From Roseomonas sp. 18066 (GTDB taxonomy: Bacteria > Pseudomonadota > Alphaproteobacteria > Acetobacterales > Acetobacteraceae): DNA of 64,000 nt. Under the pieces are notes generated by a model. The model was not told where the DNA came from and made no database searches. It worked only from the letters and a program-made list of their open reading frames with translations. The stretch lies in assembly GCF_902706185.1 (NCBI RefSeq), contig NZ_CACSJM010000003.1, positions 1 to 64,000 of the forward strand, written 5' to 3'. The translations under genes were made by a program, and so were the position numbers. Shown here piece after piece: positions 1 to 9,579 of the stretch (position 1 is the first letter of the stretch; each line of letters opens with the position of its first letter).

Positions 1-294
1 GAGGGAGGGTCCGGGCTCCTGGCCGGGACGCGGATGGGGCGGCTTCACGGGACCCTGGCGTGGCTGGAGGGGCGGGGCCGCATCAGACCACGCCCGTGCG
101 GCGCGACCTAGGGGGCCATCGCCGCGCGCGAAAAATCCCTGGCACCGTTATTGCTTGGCTGCACCTGCTGGAAATCGATATCGCCGCCGCCTCCGCGCGA
201 CGGTTGCTCGCCGGGGCGTGCCCCGTGGTCCCGCGCCGGCCATGGTTCGCTGCCCGTCCCGAAGACTGGATCCACCAGGCGCCGGAGTGTCGCG
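1..294. other. Left-edge non-coding leader
   Basis: No convincing gene is visible before the monooxygenase at 295. Open frames here are extensions or antisense shadows of that gene. The stretch presumably holds its promoter and 5' leader, but I see no strong -35/-10 pair. A GGAG ribosome-binding site lies about eight bases before the ATG at 295. Confidence 0.5.
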
Positions 295-1608
295 ATGACC
301 AAGCCTTTCCACCTCGCCTGGTTCCTGCAGGGATCGAGCGTCCAGGCCTGGGGCGAGCCCTGGACCGGACGCATCGGCGAGACCTGGATGCAGCCCGAGC
401 TGTTCCTGGACATGGCGCGCAGCCTGGAGCGCGCCTGCTTCGACTATATCCTGCTCGAGGACAGCTCCTATGTCGGCGAGAGCTTCCAGGGCTCCACCGA
501 GATCTACCTGAAGGCCGGCATCGCCGTGCCGCGGCAGGACCCGTCGGTGGTCGCGGCGCTGATGACGCAGGTGACGTCGCGCATCGGCATCGTGCCGACC
601 TTCGGCACCTTCGCCTATCCGCCCTATCTGCTGGCGCGGCTGGTGGCGACGCTGGACCAGGTCTCGGCGGGGCGCGGCGGCTGGAACGCGGTGACCGGAT
701 CCTCCGATTTCGCCGCGATGAACTTCGGCCTGCCGGGCATGCCGGAGCACGACCTGCGCTACGACATGGCCGATGAATACATGGACGTCGTGAAGCAGCT
801 CTGGGGCTCCTGGGAGCCGGGCGCGATCATCGCCGATCGCAAGAGCGGCGTATTGATTGAGCACAGCAAGGTGCATGGCGTCCATTATGAAGGCAAATTC
901 TTCAAGACCCGCGGCCCGCTGAATTCGGGGCCGGCGCCGCAGGGACAGCCGGTGATCGCCCAGGCCGGCGGCTCCGCGCGCGGCCGCCGCTTTGCCGCCG
1001 CCCATGCCGACACCATCGTCGCCAATGCCAAAGGCCCTGCGGCGATGAAGGAATATCGCGACGACGTGCGGGCGCAGATGCGCCTGGTCGGCCGCGACCC
1101 GGACAGCTGCAAGGTGCTCTACCTGGTCAATCCGATCCTCGGCGAGACCGAGGAGATCGCGCGCGAGCGCAAGCAGATGCAGCTGACCCGGGCGCTGGGC
1201 ATGATCCCGGAACGGCTGGCGCATCTGGGCAAGGTGACCAACATCGATTTCGGCCGCTTCGATCTCGACCAGCCGCTGCCCGACGATGTCTCGACCAACG
1301 GGCATCAGCAGACGCTGGACCAGTTCCGCAAGCGCGCCGCCGGCCGCTCGATCCGCGCCACCATGGCCGACTGGAACCCGGTCGACCTGTCGGTCGAGCT
1401 GGTCGGCACGCCGGATGCGGTGGCCGGCCGCATGGCCGAGGTGATGCAGGAGGTGGGCGGCGACGGCTTCCTGCTGTCAATGCCCAATGTCAGCCGGCGG
1501 ACCCTGGCCGAGATCGAGGACGGGCTGGTGCCGGCGCTGCAGGATCGCGGGCTGGTGCGCAAGGCCTACGAGCACGCGCAGTTCCGCGACAATCTGCTGG
1601 CTTACTGA
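295..1608 (+). CDS. LLM class flavin-dependent monooxygenase (NtaA/SnaA/DszA type)
   Basis: 437 residues, normal for the NtaA/SnaA/DszA branch of bacterial luciferase-like monooxygenases. These use FMNH2 from a separate reductase and O2 to cleave C-S or C-N bonds. The N-terminal strand starting MTKPFHLAWFLQG, the segment SAGRGGWNAVTG and the phosphate-binding region around PVIAQAGGSARGR are typical. The frame stays open upstream to about 151, but the ATG at 295 has a GGAG site and is where family similarity begins. It is followed after 40 bases by a complete ABC importer on the same strand, so the imported compound is probably its substrate or a precursor. The exact substrate cannot be read from the sequence. 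Confidence 0.9.
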   Translation: MTKPFHLAWFLQGSSVQAWGEPWTGRIGETWMQPELFLDMARSLERACFDYILLEDSSYVGESFQGSTEIYLKAGIAVPRQDPSVVAALMTQVTSRIGIVPTFGTFAYPPYLLARLVATLDQVSAGRGGWNAVTGSSDFAAMNFGLPGMPEHDLRYDMADEYMDVVKQLWGSWEPGAIIADRKSGVLIEHSKVHGVHYEGKFFKTRGPLNSGPAPQGQPVIAQAGGSARGRRFAAAHADTIVANAKGPAAMKEYRDDVRAQMRLVGRDPDSCKVLYLVNPILGETEEIARERKQMQLTRALGMIPERLAHLGKVTNIDFGRFDLDQPLPDDVSTNGHQQTLDQFRKRAAGRSIRATMADWNPVDLSVELVGTPDAVAGRMAEVMQEVGGDGFLLSMPNVSRRTLAEIEDGLVPALQDRGLVRKAYEHAQFRDNLLAY

Positions 1609-1648
1609 AGGCTTCCGACTTTCCCCGTTGCGAGAAGGCAGGTGTGAC

Positions 1649-2788
1649 ATGACCGTCCCCAAGGACCGTGCCCGCGTCCAGCTTCCGCCCACCACCACCA
1701 TCGGCCGTCGCGCGGCGCTGGGCCTCGCCGCCGGGCTGGCGGCGCCCTTCCTGCTGCCCGGCCGCGCCGAGGCCCAGGCGGCGCTGCCCGACGTGACCAA
1801 CGTGCCCGACATCCTGAAGGGCCGCGGCGAGGTGCGCGTCGCCACCTTCGGCGGCACCATGCAGGAGACCCAGCGCCTCGCCTATTTCGAGCCCTTCGAG
1901 CGGCTCTGCGGCATCCAGGTGCGCGACGTCAGCGGCTCGGACAGCGGCAAGGTCCGCGCCATGGTCGAGACCAAGAATGTCGAATGGGACCTGTGCCAGC
2001 TCAGCCGCGGCACGGTGCTGAACCTGCAGAAGCGTGGCGACTATTTCGAGCCGGTCGACTACGACATCGTCGATGGCGGCGTCGAGAGCCAGTACCGCTT
2101 CGAATACGGGCTGGAGATGCTGGTCTGGGCCCAGGTGATGGCCTATCGCACCGACGCCTTCAAGGGCGCCGTGCCGGTGGGCTGGAAGGACTTCTGGGAC
2201 ACCCGCAAGTTCGGCGGCGAGCGGGCGCTGGGCGGCCATACCAGCGGCCAGACGCCGGAGCTGGAATTCGCGCTGCTGGCCGCGGGCGTGCCCGCCGACA
2301 AGATCTATCCGATCAATGTCGACACCGCCTTCGCCAGCTACGACAAGATCAAGTCGGAGGTCGTGAAGTGGTGGGACACCGGCGCCCTGCCGGTGCAGAT
2401 GCTGACCGACCGCGAGGTCACCATGACCAGCGTCTGGAACGGCCGCATGGCGGCGCTGCAGGCGGCCGGCGTCCCCGCCGCCATCAGCTGGAGCCAGGGC
2501 CTGCTGAAGCGCGATTGCTGGGCGGTGCCGAAGGGCGCGCGCAACGCGGCGAACGCCATGAAGTTCATCGCCTTCTCCACCATGGCGGTGCCGCAGGCGC
2601 GCGTTTCCCTGCAAATTCCGTATGGCTTCGTCAACAGCAAGTCGGTCGAATATGTCCCGGCCGAGCGCCTGGCCATCCTGCCCAGCGCGCCGGAGATCAA
2701 GTCGCAGCTGGTGCCCTATGACTACGGCTGGTGGGTCGACAACCGCGACGCGGTGCTGGCGCGCTTCAACCGCTGGCTGCTGACCTGA
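1649..2788 (+). CDS. ABC transporter solute-binding protein, spermidine/putrescine (PotD-like) type
   Basis: 379 residues. A hydrophobic signal with a twin-arginine-like GRRAALGL start and an AEAQA cleavage region precedes a family 1 extracellular binding domain (VRVATFGGTMQETQRLAYFEPFE). It resembles periplasmic polyamine/iron-type binding proteins that feed PotABC-like permeases. A GAGAAGG ribosome-binding site precedes the ATG at 1649; the open frame extends further upstream but only as overlap with the monooxygenase gene. Next come the ATPase (five bases later) and two permeases, so this is the binding component of that importer. Polyamine specificity is only a family default; a nitrogen- or sulfur-containing substrate of the preceding monooxygenase is equally possible. 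Confidence 0.9.
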   Translation: MTVPKDRARVQLPPTTTIGRRAALGLAAGLAAPFLLPGRAEAQAALPDVTNVPDILKGRGEVRVATFGGTMQETQRLAYFEPFERLCGIQVRDVSGSDSGKVRAMVETKNVEWDLCQLSRGTVLNLQKRGDYFEPVDYDIVDGGVESQYRFEYGLEMLVWAQVMAYRTDAFKGAVPVGWKDFWDTRKFGGERALGGHTSGQTPELEFALLAAGVPADKIYPINVDTAFASYDKIKSEVVKWWDTGALPVQMLTDREVTMTSVWNGRMAALQAAGVPAAISWSQGLLKRDCWAVPKGARNAANAMKFIAFSTMAVPQARVSLQIPYGFVNSKSVEYVPAERLAILPSAPEIKSQLVPYDYGWWVDNRDAVLARFNRWLLT

Positions 2789-2793
2789 CGCCG

Positions 2794-3897
2794 ATGGACG
2801 GCGTGGCAACGGTGCTGGCCGGGGCGGGCGCAGCCGTCACCCTGCGCGGCCTGGAGAAGAACTATGGTGGACACGGCGCGGTGCGCGGCGTGTCCATCGA
2901 CATCCGCTCGGGCGAGTTCCTGACCCTGCTGGGGCCGAGCGGCTCCGGCAAGACCACGACGCTGATGATGATCGCCGGCTTCGAGCAGCCCAGCGCCGGC
3001 GAGTTGCTGATCGATGGCCAGTCGATGCTCGGCGTGCCGCCGCACCGGCGCAACCTGGGCATGGTGTTCCAGAGCTACGCGCTGTTCCCGCATCTGACGG
3101 TCGCCGAGAATATCGGCTTCCCGCTGAAGCAGCGCGGCGTGCCCAAGGCCGAGCGGATGCGGCAGGTCGAGGAGGCGCTGCGGCTGGTGCAGCTGCCCGG
3201 CCTGGGCGGGCGCAATCCGCGCCAGCTGTCGGGCGGGCAGCAGCAGCGCGTGGCGCTTGCCCGCGCCATCGTCTTCCGACCCCGGCTGCTGCTGATGGAC
3301 GAGCCGCTGGGCGCGTTGGACAAGCAGCTGCGCGAGACGCTGCAGCTGGAGATGCGGCGGCTGCATGCCGAGCTCGGCATCACCTTCGTCTATGTCACGC
3401 ATGACCAGGAGGAGGCGCTGACCATGTCCGACCGCATCGCGGTGATGGAGAACGGGCAGGTGGCGCAGATCGGCACGCCGGAGGACCTCTACGACCGCCC
3501 GGCCAACCGCTTCGTCGCCTCCTTCATCGGCGAGTCCAATTTCTTCCCGGCGGTGATGCGCGGCATCGAGCAGGGGCGCGTCGTCGCCGAGTTCGGCGCC
3601 ACGCGGCTGCAGGCGCTGGCGGGCAGCCTGCCGGCCGCGGGCGCGGAGATCATGCTGACGACGCGGCCCGAGCGGTTGCGCTTCGTCGATGGCGCGCCGC
3701 CCGCGCCCGGCGAGAACCGCCTGTCCGTCACCGTGCGCGAGGCGATCTTCGCCGGCGAGCGCTGCCGCTACCTGCTGGAGGCCGCGGGCGGCACGCGGCT
3801 GGTGCTGAAGGAGGCCTCGGGCGCCGCCATCCGCCGCCGCGCCGCCGGCGAGACCGCGGAGATCGGCTGGGCGGCGGAGGACACCATCCTTGTCTGA
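2794..3897 (+). CDS. ABC transporter ATP-binding protein, PotA-like
   Basis: 367-residue ATPase powering the adjacent importer at the cytoplasmic membrane. Walker A GPSGSGKTT is at residues 47-55, the Q-loop near 93, the signature LSGGQQQRV at 145-153, Walker B LLLMDE at 165-170 and the switch histidine in VTHDQEEALT at about 203. The C-terminal ~110 residues form a TOBE-type regulatory domain, as in PotA and FbpC proteins. The ATG at 2794 lies five bases after the binding-protein stop. The end overlaps the next permease by eight bases, consistent with translational coupling. All catalytic motifs are intact. Confidence 0.93.
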   Translation: MDGVATVLAGAGAAVTLRGLEKNYGGHGAVRGVSIDIRSGEFLTLLGPSGSGKTTTLMMIAGFEQPSAGELLIDGQSMLGVPPHRRNLGMVFQSYALFPHLTVAENIGFPLKQRGVPKAERMRQVEEALRLVQLPGLGGRNPRQLSGGQQQRVALARAIVFRPRLLLMDEPLGALDKQLRETLQLEMRRLHAELGITFVYVTHDQEEALTMSDRIAVMENGQVAQIGTPEDLYDRPANRFVASFIGESNFFPAVMRGIEQGRVVAEFGATRLQALAGSLPAAGAEIMLTTRPERLRFVDGAPPAPGENRLSVTVREAIFAGERCRYLLEAAGGTRLVLKEASGAAIRRRAAGETAEIGWAAEDTILV

Positions 3898-4795
3898 CGC
3901 ATCCTTGTCCGACGCCGGGGCTGCCTCACCCCCGCTGGCCGCGACGCGCCCGGCCCGCCTGCGCCTGGGCCCGCTGGCGCCCTGGCTGCTGGCGCTGCCG
4001 CCGGTCGCCTTCATGCTGGCCTTCTACGCCCTGCCGGTGCTGGGCATGCTCAGCCGCGCGGTGCTCGATCCGGGCTGGACGCTGGTGCATTTCCAGGCGC
4101 TGGGCGACGATCCGGTGTTCCAGCGCGTGCTGTGGAACACGCTGTATCTGGCGGTGCTGGTGACGCTGGGCACGCTGCTGCTGGGCTATCCGGTGGCGCT
4201 GCTGCTGGTGCGGGCGCGGCGGATGGCGCCGCTGATCCTGCTGCTGATCCTGCTGCCCTTCTGGACCAGCGTGCTGGTGCGCTCCTATGCCTGGATGGTG
4301 CTGCTGGGCCGGCACGGGCTGGTCAACGAGGCGATGCTGGCGCTGGGCCTGCTCGACCGGCCCTTGCGCATCCTCAACACGCCGCTGGCGACGCAGATCG
4401 CCATGATCCATATCCTGCTGCCCTATATGATCCTGCCCATCGCCAACACGCTGCGGCAGATCGACCATTCGCTGCTGCGCGCCGCGGCCGGGCTCGGCGC
4501 CAGCCCCTGGAGCACCTTCCGCCAGGTGGTGCTGCCGCTGTCGCTGCCCGGGGTGGCGGCGGGGACGCTGCTGGTCTTCGTCCTCTCGCTCGGCTTCTAC
4601 ATCACGCCGGCCCTCGTCGGCGGGCCGCGCGACACCACGCTGTCGATGCTGATCTCGCAGCAGGTCGACCAGCTGAACTGGGCCTATGCCGCCTGCCTGT
4701 CGGCGGTGCTGCTGGCCACCGCTTTGGTCATCATCGGCGTCTTCGCCAAGATCTGCGGCCTCGGCGGCGGCGCCTTCCGGATGAGCGCGCGATGA
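3890..4795 (+). CDS. ABC transporter permease, PotB-like, TTG start
   Basis: 301-residue inner-membrane permease of the polyamine/iron ABC type, with about six hydrophobic segments and the EAA loop region (LLRAAAGLGASPWSTFRQVVLPLSLPG) that docks on the ATPase. No ATG is available near the start. TTG at 3890 follows a GGAGG site (3876-3880) with nine-base spacing and overlaps the ATPase end by eight bases, so it is the best choice; another TTG lies five codons in. It pairs with the next permease to form the heterodimeric channel. Confidence 0.88.
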   Translation: MSDASLSDAGAASPPLAATRPARLRLGPLAPWLLALPPVAFMLAFYALPVLGMLSRAVLDPGWTLVHFQALGDDPVFQRVLWNTLYLAVLVTLGTLLLGYPVALLLVRARRMAPLILLLILLPFWTSVLVRSYAWMVLLGRHGLVNEAMLALGLLDRPLRILNTPLATQIAMIHILLPYMILPIANTLRQIDHSLLRAAAGLGASPWSTFRQVVLPLSLPGVAAGTLLVFVLSLGFYITPALVGGPRDTTLSMLISQQVDQLNWAYAACLSAVLLATALVIIGVFAKICGLGGGAFRMSAR

Positions 4796-5589
4796 GGCGC
4801 GCGGCCTTCATGCGCCTGCTGACCGGCGGGCTGTTCTCCGGCACCCTCGGCTGGCTGGTGCTGCTGTTCCTGGCGGCGCCGATCCTGCTGGTGACGGTGG
4901 TCTCCTTCTCCTCCGCCGCCTACCTCACCTTCCCGCCGCCGGCGCTCGGGCTGCGCTGGTACCGCGCCTTCCTCGGCAGCGATTCCTGGCTGGCGGCCAG
5001 CTGGCTCAGCCTGTGGGTCGCGACGGTGGTGGTGGTGATCTCGACCAGCCTCGGCACGCTGGCGGCGCTGGCCCTGGCCCGGCTGCCCAAGGCGGCGCGC
5101 GGGGTGGTGACCGGGCTGATCCTGTCGCCGATGATCGTGCCCAGCATCGTCATCGCCATCGGCGTCTACTACGCCTTCGCCCGCTACGGGCTGGTCGGCT
5201 CGCCGATCGGGCTGATCCTGGCGCATGCCTGCCTGGCCATGCCCTTCGTCGTCACCAGCGTCACCGCCAGCCTCTCCGGCCTGGACCCGCGGCTGGAGCA
5301 GGCGGCGCTCAGCCTCGGCGCCACGCCCTGGGGCAGCTTCTGGCAGGTGACGCTGCCGCTGATCCGCCCCGGCGTGATCGTCGGCGCGCTCTTCGCCTTC
5401 ATCACGTCGTTCGACGAGCTGCTGGTGGCGCTGTTCCTGTCGGGCACCGGCGCGGTCACCCTGCCGCGGCGGATGTGGGACGATCTGCGCTTCGCCATCG
5501 ACCCCACCATCGCCGCGGTCTCGACCCTGACCATCCTGCTGACCGCCGTGCTGATGGGCTGCGCCCACCGGCTGCGGCGGAAGGGCTGA
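4792..5589 (+). CDS. ABC transporter permease, PotC-like
   Basis: 265-residue second permease. Its ATG overlaps the previous stop (ATGA), showing tight coupling. About six membrane segments are visible. The EAA loop is LEQAALSLGATPWGSFWQVTLPLIRPG, typical of PotC proteins. It completes the binding-protein/ATPase/permease/permease set that starts at 1649. The operon ends here: the next gene converges from the minus strand with three bases between the stops and no obvious terminator hairpin. Confidence 0.92.
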   Translation: MRRAAFMRLLTGGLFSGTLGWLVLLFLAAPILLVTVVSFSSAAYLTFPPPALGLRWYRAFLGSDSWLAASWLSLWVATVVVVISTSLGTLAALALARLPKAARGVVTGLILSPMIVPSIVIAIGVYYAFARYGLVGSPIGLILAHACLAMPFVVTSVTASLSGLDPRLEQAALSLGATPWGSFWQVTLPLIRPGVIVGALFAFITSFDELLVALFLSGTGAVTLPRRMWDDLRFAIDPTIAAVSTLTILLTAVLMGCAHRLRRKG

Positions 5590-5592
5590 TCC

Positions 5593-6654
5593 TCAGCCGG
5601 CGACGGGCTCTTCCACCGTCGCCGGCGCCAGCTGGCGCAGCACCGGCAGCACCTCGCGGCCAAAGCGCTCCAGCGAGGCCAGGACGCGCGGCGCCGGCAG
5701 GCCGGAGAAGCCCATGTAGAGGCTCCAATGCACGGGCTGCAGCGCGTGGAAATCCTCGACCAGTCGCGCCGTCACCTGCTCAGCCGAGCCGATCGGGGCG
5801 TTCTCCAGCAGCCAGTCGATGCTGGGCTCGCCCTCGAAGGGCAGCTCGCGCATGAAGGCGCCGTCGCGCGGCGGCACGGCGTCGCGCAGCGAGAGCGTCG
5901 TGCGCATGAAGCGCAGCATGCCCTCGGCGGCGCGGCGCTTCTCGGCCGGGTCGTCGGTGACGAAGACATAGCGCTGGATGGCGAGCTTCAGCGCGGAATC
6001 GGGCAGGCCGTGCTGGCGCAGCGCCACCAGCAGCTTCTCCCGCATGCCCAGCGCCGCCGAGGCGCGGCGATGCCCCTGGCTGATGAACAGCGAGGCGCCG
6101 GCGCGGGCGGCCCGCGCCAGCAGGCGCGGCTCGCCGCCCGCCAGGAACAGCGGCGGCATCTTGCCCGGATAGGCGGCGATGGGGGCGTCGGGCACCTGGT
6201 AATGCGCGCCATCGAGCGCGACCCGGCCGGTGGTCAGCCCCCGCTCGATCAGGTCCCAGCCTTCCTCGAGGATGGCGGTCCGCTCCGCCATCGGGATGGC
6301 ATAGGTGAGAAATTCATGCGGCTGGTGGCCGGTGCCGAGGCCGAGATTGACGCGGCCGCCGGTCAGCGCCTGCAGCATGCCGACCTCCTGCACCACGCGC
6401 AGCGGGTGGTGCAGCGGCAGCACGACGACGGCCGGGCCCAGGCGCAGGGTCTTCGTCACCGCCGCGCAGTGGGCGACCATCATCAGCGGCGAAGGGCAGA
6501 CCGAGTGACTGGTGAAATGGTGCTCGGCGAACCAGGCGGCGTCGAAGCCCAGGCGCTCGGCCATGCGCACCTTCTCGACCGTCATGCCAAGGATCTCGGC
6601 CGGCGTCTCGTCGGCGCGATTCTGCGACATCAGGTTGAACAGGGCGATGTCCAT
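5593..6654 (-). CDS. LLM class flavin-dependent oxidoreductase, luciferase (LuxA)-like
   Basis: 353 residues. The start MDIALFNLM, the AWFAEHHF segment and LTGGRVNLGLGTG are hallmarks of the alkanal-monooxygenase-like LLM group, distinct from the NtaA/SnaA type at 295. The frame continues 36 codons upstream, but that part lacks family similarity, so the ATG at 6654 is taken. It lies downstream of the glucose dehydrogenase on the same strand, 132 bases away and past a strong hairpin, so it is probably transcribed separately. The substrate is unknown. Confidence 0.88.
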   Translation of the reverse strand: MDIALFNLMSQNRADETPAEILGMTVEKVRMAERLGFDAAWFAEHHFTSHSVCPSPLMMVAHCAAVTKTLRLGPAVVVLPLHHPLRVVQEVGMLQALTGGRVNLGLGTGHQPHEFLTYAIPMAERTAILEEGWDLIERGLTTGRVALDGAHYQVPDAPIAAYPGKMPPLFLAGGEPRLLARAARAGASLFISQGHRRASAALGMREKLLVALRQHGLPDSALKLAIQRYVFVTDDPAEKRRAAEGMLRFMRTTLSLRDAVPPRDGAFMRELPFEGEPSIDWLLENAPIGSAEQVTARLVEDFHALQPVHWSLYMGFSGLPAPRVLASLERFGREVLPVLRQLAPATVEEPVAG

Positions 6655-6744
6655 GGCGGTCGGTCTCCGGCTTCGGCAAGGGAAGGATGCTGCGATGCGG
6701 CAGAGAGGGACGACGGCGAGGGGGCCGCCGTCAAGAGGGCAGGT

Positions 6745-6774
6745 GGGATCGGCGCCCGTCACGGCGCCGATCCC
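6745..6774 (-). terminator. Hairpin after glucose dehydrogenase
   Basis: Perfect 12-bp inverted repeat: arm GGGATCGGCGCC at 6745-6756, six-base loop 6757-6762, matching arm 6763-6774. It sits 12 bases past the stop of the glucose dehydrogenase, which is where a terminator is expected. No T-run follows, as is common in very GC-rich genomes, so it may only pause transcription or protect the RNA 3' end. Confidence 0.6.
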
Positions 6775-6786
6775 GCCCCGTCCGTG

Positions 6787-9210
6787 TCAATCCGGCAGGG
6801 CGTAGGCGATGACGTAGTCGCCGCGCTGGTCGGACTGGCGGGCGCCGCCGGCCGAGATCATCACATACTGCTTGCCGGTGCGCGGCGAGCGGTAGGTCAT
6901 CGGCCCGCCCTGGCTGCCCACCGGCAGGCGGGCCTTCCAGACCTCCTCGCCGGTCGCGCTGCTGAAGGCGCGCAGGTAGAAGTCCTGGGTGCCGGCGATG
7001 AAGACCAGCCCGCCCTGGGTGGCCAGCGTGCCGCCCAGCGTCGGCATGCCGATCGGGATCGGCAGGCCGACCTTGATGCCCAGCGGCCCGGTATCCTCGA
7101 CCGTGCCGACCGGCACCTGCCAGGCGATCTGCTGCGTCTTCATGTCGATCGCCGTCATGGTGCCGTAGGGCGGCGCCTGGCAGGGAATGCCCAGCGGCGA
7201 CAGGAAGCGGTTCTTGTCCACGGCATAGGGCGTGCCCTGCATCGGCACCAGGCCCATGCCGGTGTTGACGCTCTCGCCGCCGGTGTTGACGGCGCCGTCC
7301 GGCGTCGCCTCGGCCCGCGTCATGCGGATCCACAGGCCCAACCGCATGTCGTTGACGAAGATGTAGTTGCTGTTCGGATCGACCGACAGCCCGCCCCAGT
7401 TCATGCCGCCGAGCGAGCCCGGGAAGCTGAGCGACAGGTCGGTGTCGGGCACGGTGTAGAGCCCGTCATAGCGCATCGACTTGAAGGCGATGCGGCACAG
7501 CAGCTGGTCGAAGGGGGTGGCCCCCCACATATCGGCCTCGGTCAGCGTCTGCGCGCCGATCTGCGGCATGCCGACCGAGCGCGGCTGCGTCGGCGCATAG
7601 GGCTCGTTCGGGATGGTGCCGGGCTTGACGGGGACCTCGCGCACCTCGGTCAGCGGTTGGCCCGTGGCGCGGTCCAGCACATAGAGCTGCCCGGCCTTGG
7701 TGCCGAAGACCAGCGCCGGCACGCTGCCGCCGCCGGGCTTCGGGAAGTCGATGAAGCTCGGCTGCATCGGCACGTCGAAGTCCCAGAGGTCGTTATGGAC
7801 CGTCTGGTAGACCCACTTTTCCTGGCCTGTGGTGGCGTCGAGCGCCAGCATCGAGGCGCCGTAGCGATGGTCGAGCGCCGTGCGCCGCGCGCCCCACAGA
7901 TCGACCGAGGGGCTGCCCACCGGCATGAACACCGTGTTCAGCGCCGGGTCGTAAGACATCGGCGCCCAGACATTGGGCGTCGAGCGGGTGTAGCTCTGCC
8001 CCTCCGGCGGCAGGCCGGTGATGGCCGGGTTGCCGGGGTCGAAGGCCCAGCGCAGCGCGCCGGTCACCACGTCGAAGCCGCGCATCACGCCGCCCGGCAT
8101 GTCCATGCTGACATTGTCGGCGACGCGGCCGCCGACCACCACGGTGGTGCCCGCCAGCGTCGGCGCCGAGGTCAGCACGTAGCTGGGATCGGCCGCCGCC
8201 CCCATGCCGAGCTTCAGGTCGACCCGGCCATTGGTGCCGAAATCGGGGCAGAAGGCGCCGGTATCGGCATCCAGCGCGATCAGCTCGGCGCGGATGGTGT
8301 TCATCAGGATGCGGCGCTCGCACAGCGCGCCGGCGGCGACCGTGACGGCCGTCACCGGGGTCGAGCCCGGCGCCGTCGGCTGCTGCAGCGCCGCGGTCGC
8401 GTCGAAATAGGCGAGGCCCCGGCAGCGCATCCAGACCGAGGAGGTGGCGTTGATCTCCGCCTTCCAGAGCTGGCGGCCGGTGTCGGCGTCGAGCGCGATG
8501 ACGTTGTTGTGCGGCGTGCAGAGGAAGACGCGGTCGCCGACCTGCAGCGGTGTCTGCTGGTCCTCGGCGCCATTGGCGCCCGGGCTGATCGGGGTGTCGC
8601 CGGTGTGGTAGGTCCAGGCCACCTGCAGCCGCGAGACGGTGTCGCGGTTGATCTGGTCCAGCGCCGCGAAGCGGCTGCCGCCGGCGGTGTTGCCGTAATG
8701 CGCCCAGTCGCGCTGCTCGGTGCCCGGGGCGACCGGCGTCAGGCCCGGCGCGCGGGTCGCGACCACCGTCGGATGCGGCACGAACATGGCGGCCATCGCC
8801 AGGCCCGAGGCCACGGCCAGCACCGCGGCCAGGCCGAAGGAGGCGGCATAGGCCGGGCTGCGGCCCGCCGCGCGGCGCAGCAGCGGGAAGGAGAGGGCGA
8901 CGACGGTGGCGCCCACGCCGATCGCCAGCAGCCGCGAGACCAGCGGCCAGTAGTGCAGCCCGGCATCCCACAGCGCCCAGGGGATGGTGGCCAGGAAGAC
9001 CAGGCCGAAAAGCAGGCCGCCGGCCGGCTTGCGCAGGGCGACCAGCCCGCCCGCGGCCAGCAGGCCGAGCCCGGCCAGCAGGAAGTACCAGCTGCCGCCG
9101 AGCAGCACGAGCTTGCCGCCGCCGACCGCGAAGGCCAGGCCGGCGAGCAGGATGACCACGCCCAGGACCAGCAGCCAGAGCCGGCCGGCGAGGCCGGGAC
9201 GGTGCGCCAT
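6787..9210 (-). CDS. gcd: Membrane-bound PQQ-dependent dehydrogenase, glucose/quinate/shikimate family
   Basis: 807 residues, matching the ~800 of this quinoprotein family. About five N-terminal membrane helices (residues ~10-145) anchor a periplasmic eight-bladed propeller carrying PQQ. Family segments include RDWAHYGNTAGGSRFAALDQI, TGDTPISPGANGAEDQQTPL, GGMNWGGLSVDPNSNYIFV and the end AGTQDFYLRAFSSATGEEVW. It oxidises an aldose (or quinate/shikimate) in the periplasm and passes electrons to ubiquinone, as is usual in acetic acid bacteria. The frame is open far upstream, but the ATG at 9210 begins the first membrane helix. The ribosome-binding site is weak. No PQQ synthesis genes are in the window. 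Glucose rather than quinate is not proven. Confidence 0.93.
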   Translation of the reverse strand: MAHRPGLAGRLWLLVLGVVILLAGLAFAVGGGKLVLLGGSWYFLLAGLGLLAAGGLVALRKPAGGLLFGLVFLATIPWALWDAGLHYWPLVSRLLAIGVGATVVALSFPLLRRAAGRSPAYAASFGLAAVLAVASGLAMAAMFVPHPTVVATRAPGLTPVAPGTEQRDWAHYGNTAGGSRFAALDQINRDTVSRLQVAWTYHTGDTPISPGANGAEDQQTPLQVGDRVFLCTPHNNVIALDADTGRQLWKAEINATSSVWMRCRGLAYFDATAALQQPTAPGSTPVTAVTVAAGALCERRILMNTIRAELIALDADTGAFCPDFGTNGRVDLKLGMGAAADPSYVLTSAPTLAGTTVVVGGRVADNVSMDMPGGVMRGFDVVTGALRWAFDPGNPAITGLPPEGQSYTRSTPNVWAPMSYDPALNTVFMPVGSPSVDLWGARRTALDHRYGASMLALDATTGQEKWVYQTVHNDLWDFDVPMQPSFIDFPKPGGGSVPALVFGTKAGQLYVLDRATGQPLTEVREVPVKPGTIPNEPYAPTQPRSVGMPQIGAQTLTEADMWGATPFDQLLCRIAFKSMRYDGLYTVPDTDLSLSFPGSLGGMNWGGLSVDPNSNYIFVNDMRLGLWIRMTRAEATPDGAVNTGGESVNTGMGLVPMQGTPYAVDKNRFLSPLGIPCQAPPYGTMTAIDMKTQQIAWQVPVGTVEDTGPLGIKVGLPIPIGMPTLGGTLATQGGLVFIAGTQDFYLRAFSSATGEEVWKARLPVGSQGGPMTYRSPRTGKQYVMISAGGARQSDQRGDYVIAYALPD

Positions 9211-9579
9211 GCCTGGATTGGCCGGCCCTGCGAGGGAATGTTTCAAGATGCGGGTCTCACAACAAGGAGGGATCTGTTGGAACGTTCCCCATTGTTGGCC
9301 GCCTGCCACGCGCGGGCGCGGCGGATGACGGCGGGGACCGAGCCCCGTGCATCCATCTGGTGGAATATACCGCCCGCGATCGTGGCGAGGCAATCGCGCC
9401 AGGGCCGAAAACCGGAACCAATCCATGCGCCCGCCGCATGCCAGCCGATCCGCGCCCCTGAAGGGGCGACGGGCGATGGAGGAGGGGTGACGGGCGATCC
9501 TGGCTTGCCGTCGGATCGGACATCCGCGAGCCTGCTGTCGCCGCTCATGGCCAAGAGAGACATAAGGGGAGGTCGTCGA
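9211..9579. other. Divergent intergenic region, gcd / aldolase
   Basis: 369 bases between the divergent glucose dehydrogenase and aldolase genes. It must hold two promoters. I see a 10-bp palindrome at 9279-9288 and an AGGGGAGG ribosome-binding site just before 9580. No credible small gene was recognised. Confidence 0.5.
9279..9288. repeat. 10-bp palindrome GGAACGTTCC
   Basis: Perfect self-complementary decamer in the divergent gcd/aldolase region, about 70 bases upstream of the gcd start. It could be a dimeric regulator site, but a single decamer may occur by chance. Confidence 0.3.

Noticed and set aside
5728-9579. Very long open frame on the plus strand in front of the aldolase gene
   Set aside because: It runs antisense to the LLM and glucose dehydrogenase genes and translates to low-complexity Arg/Gly/Gln/His-rich sequence. 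Only the part from 9580 shows family similarity. Such frames are common opposite GC-rich genes.
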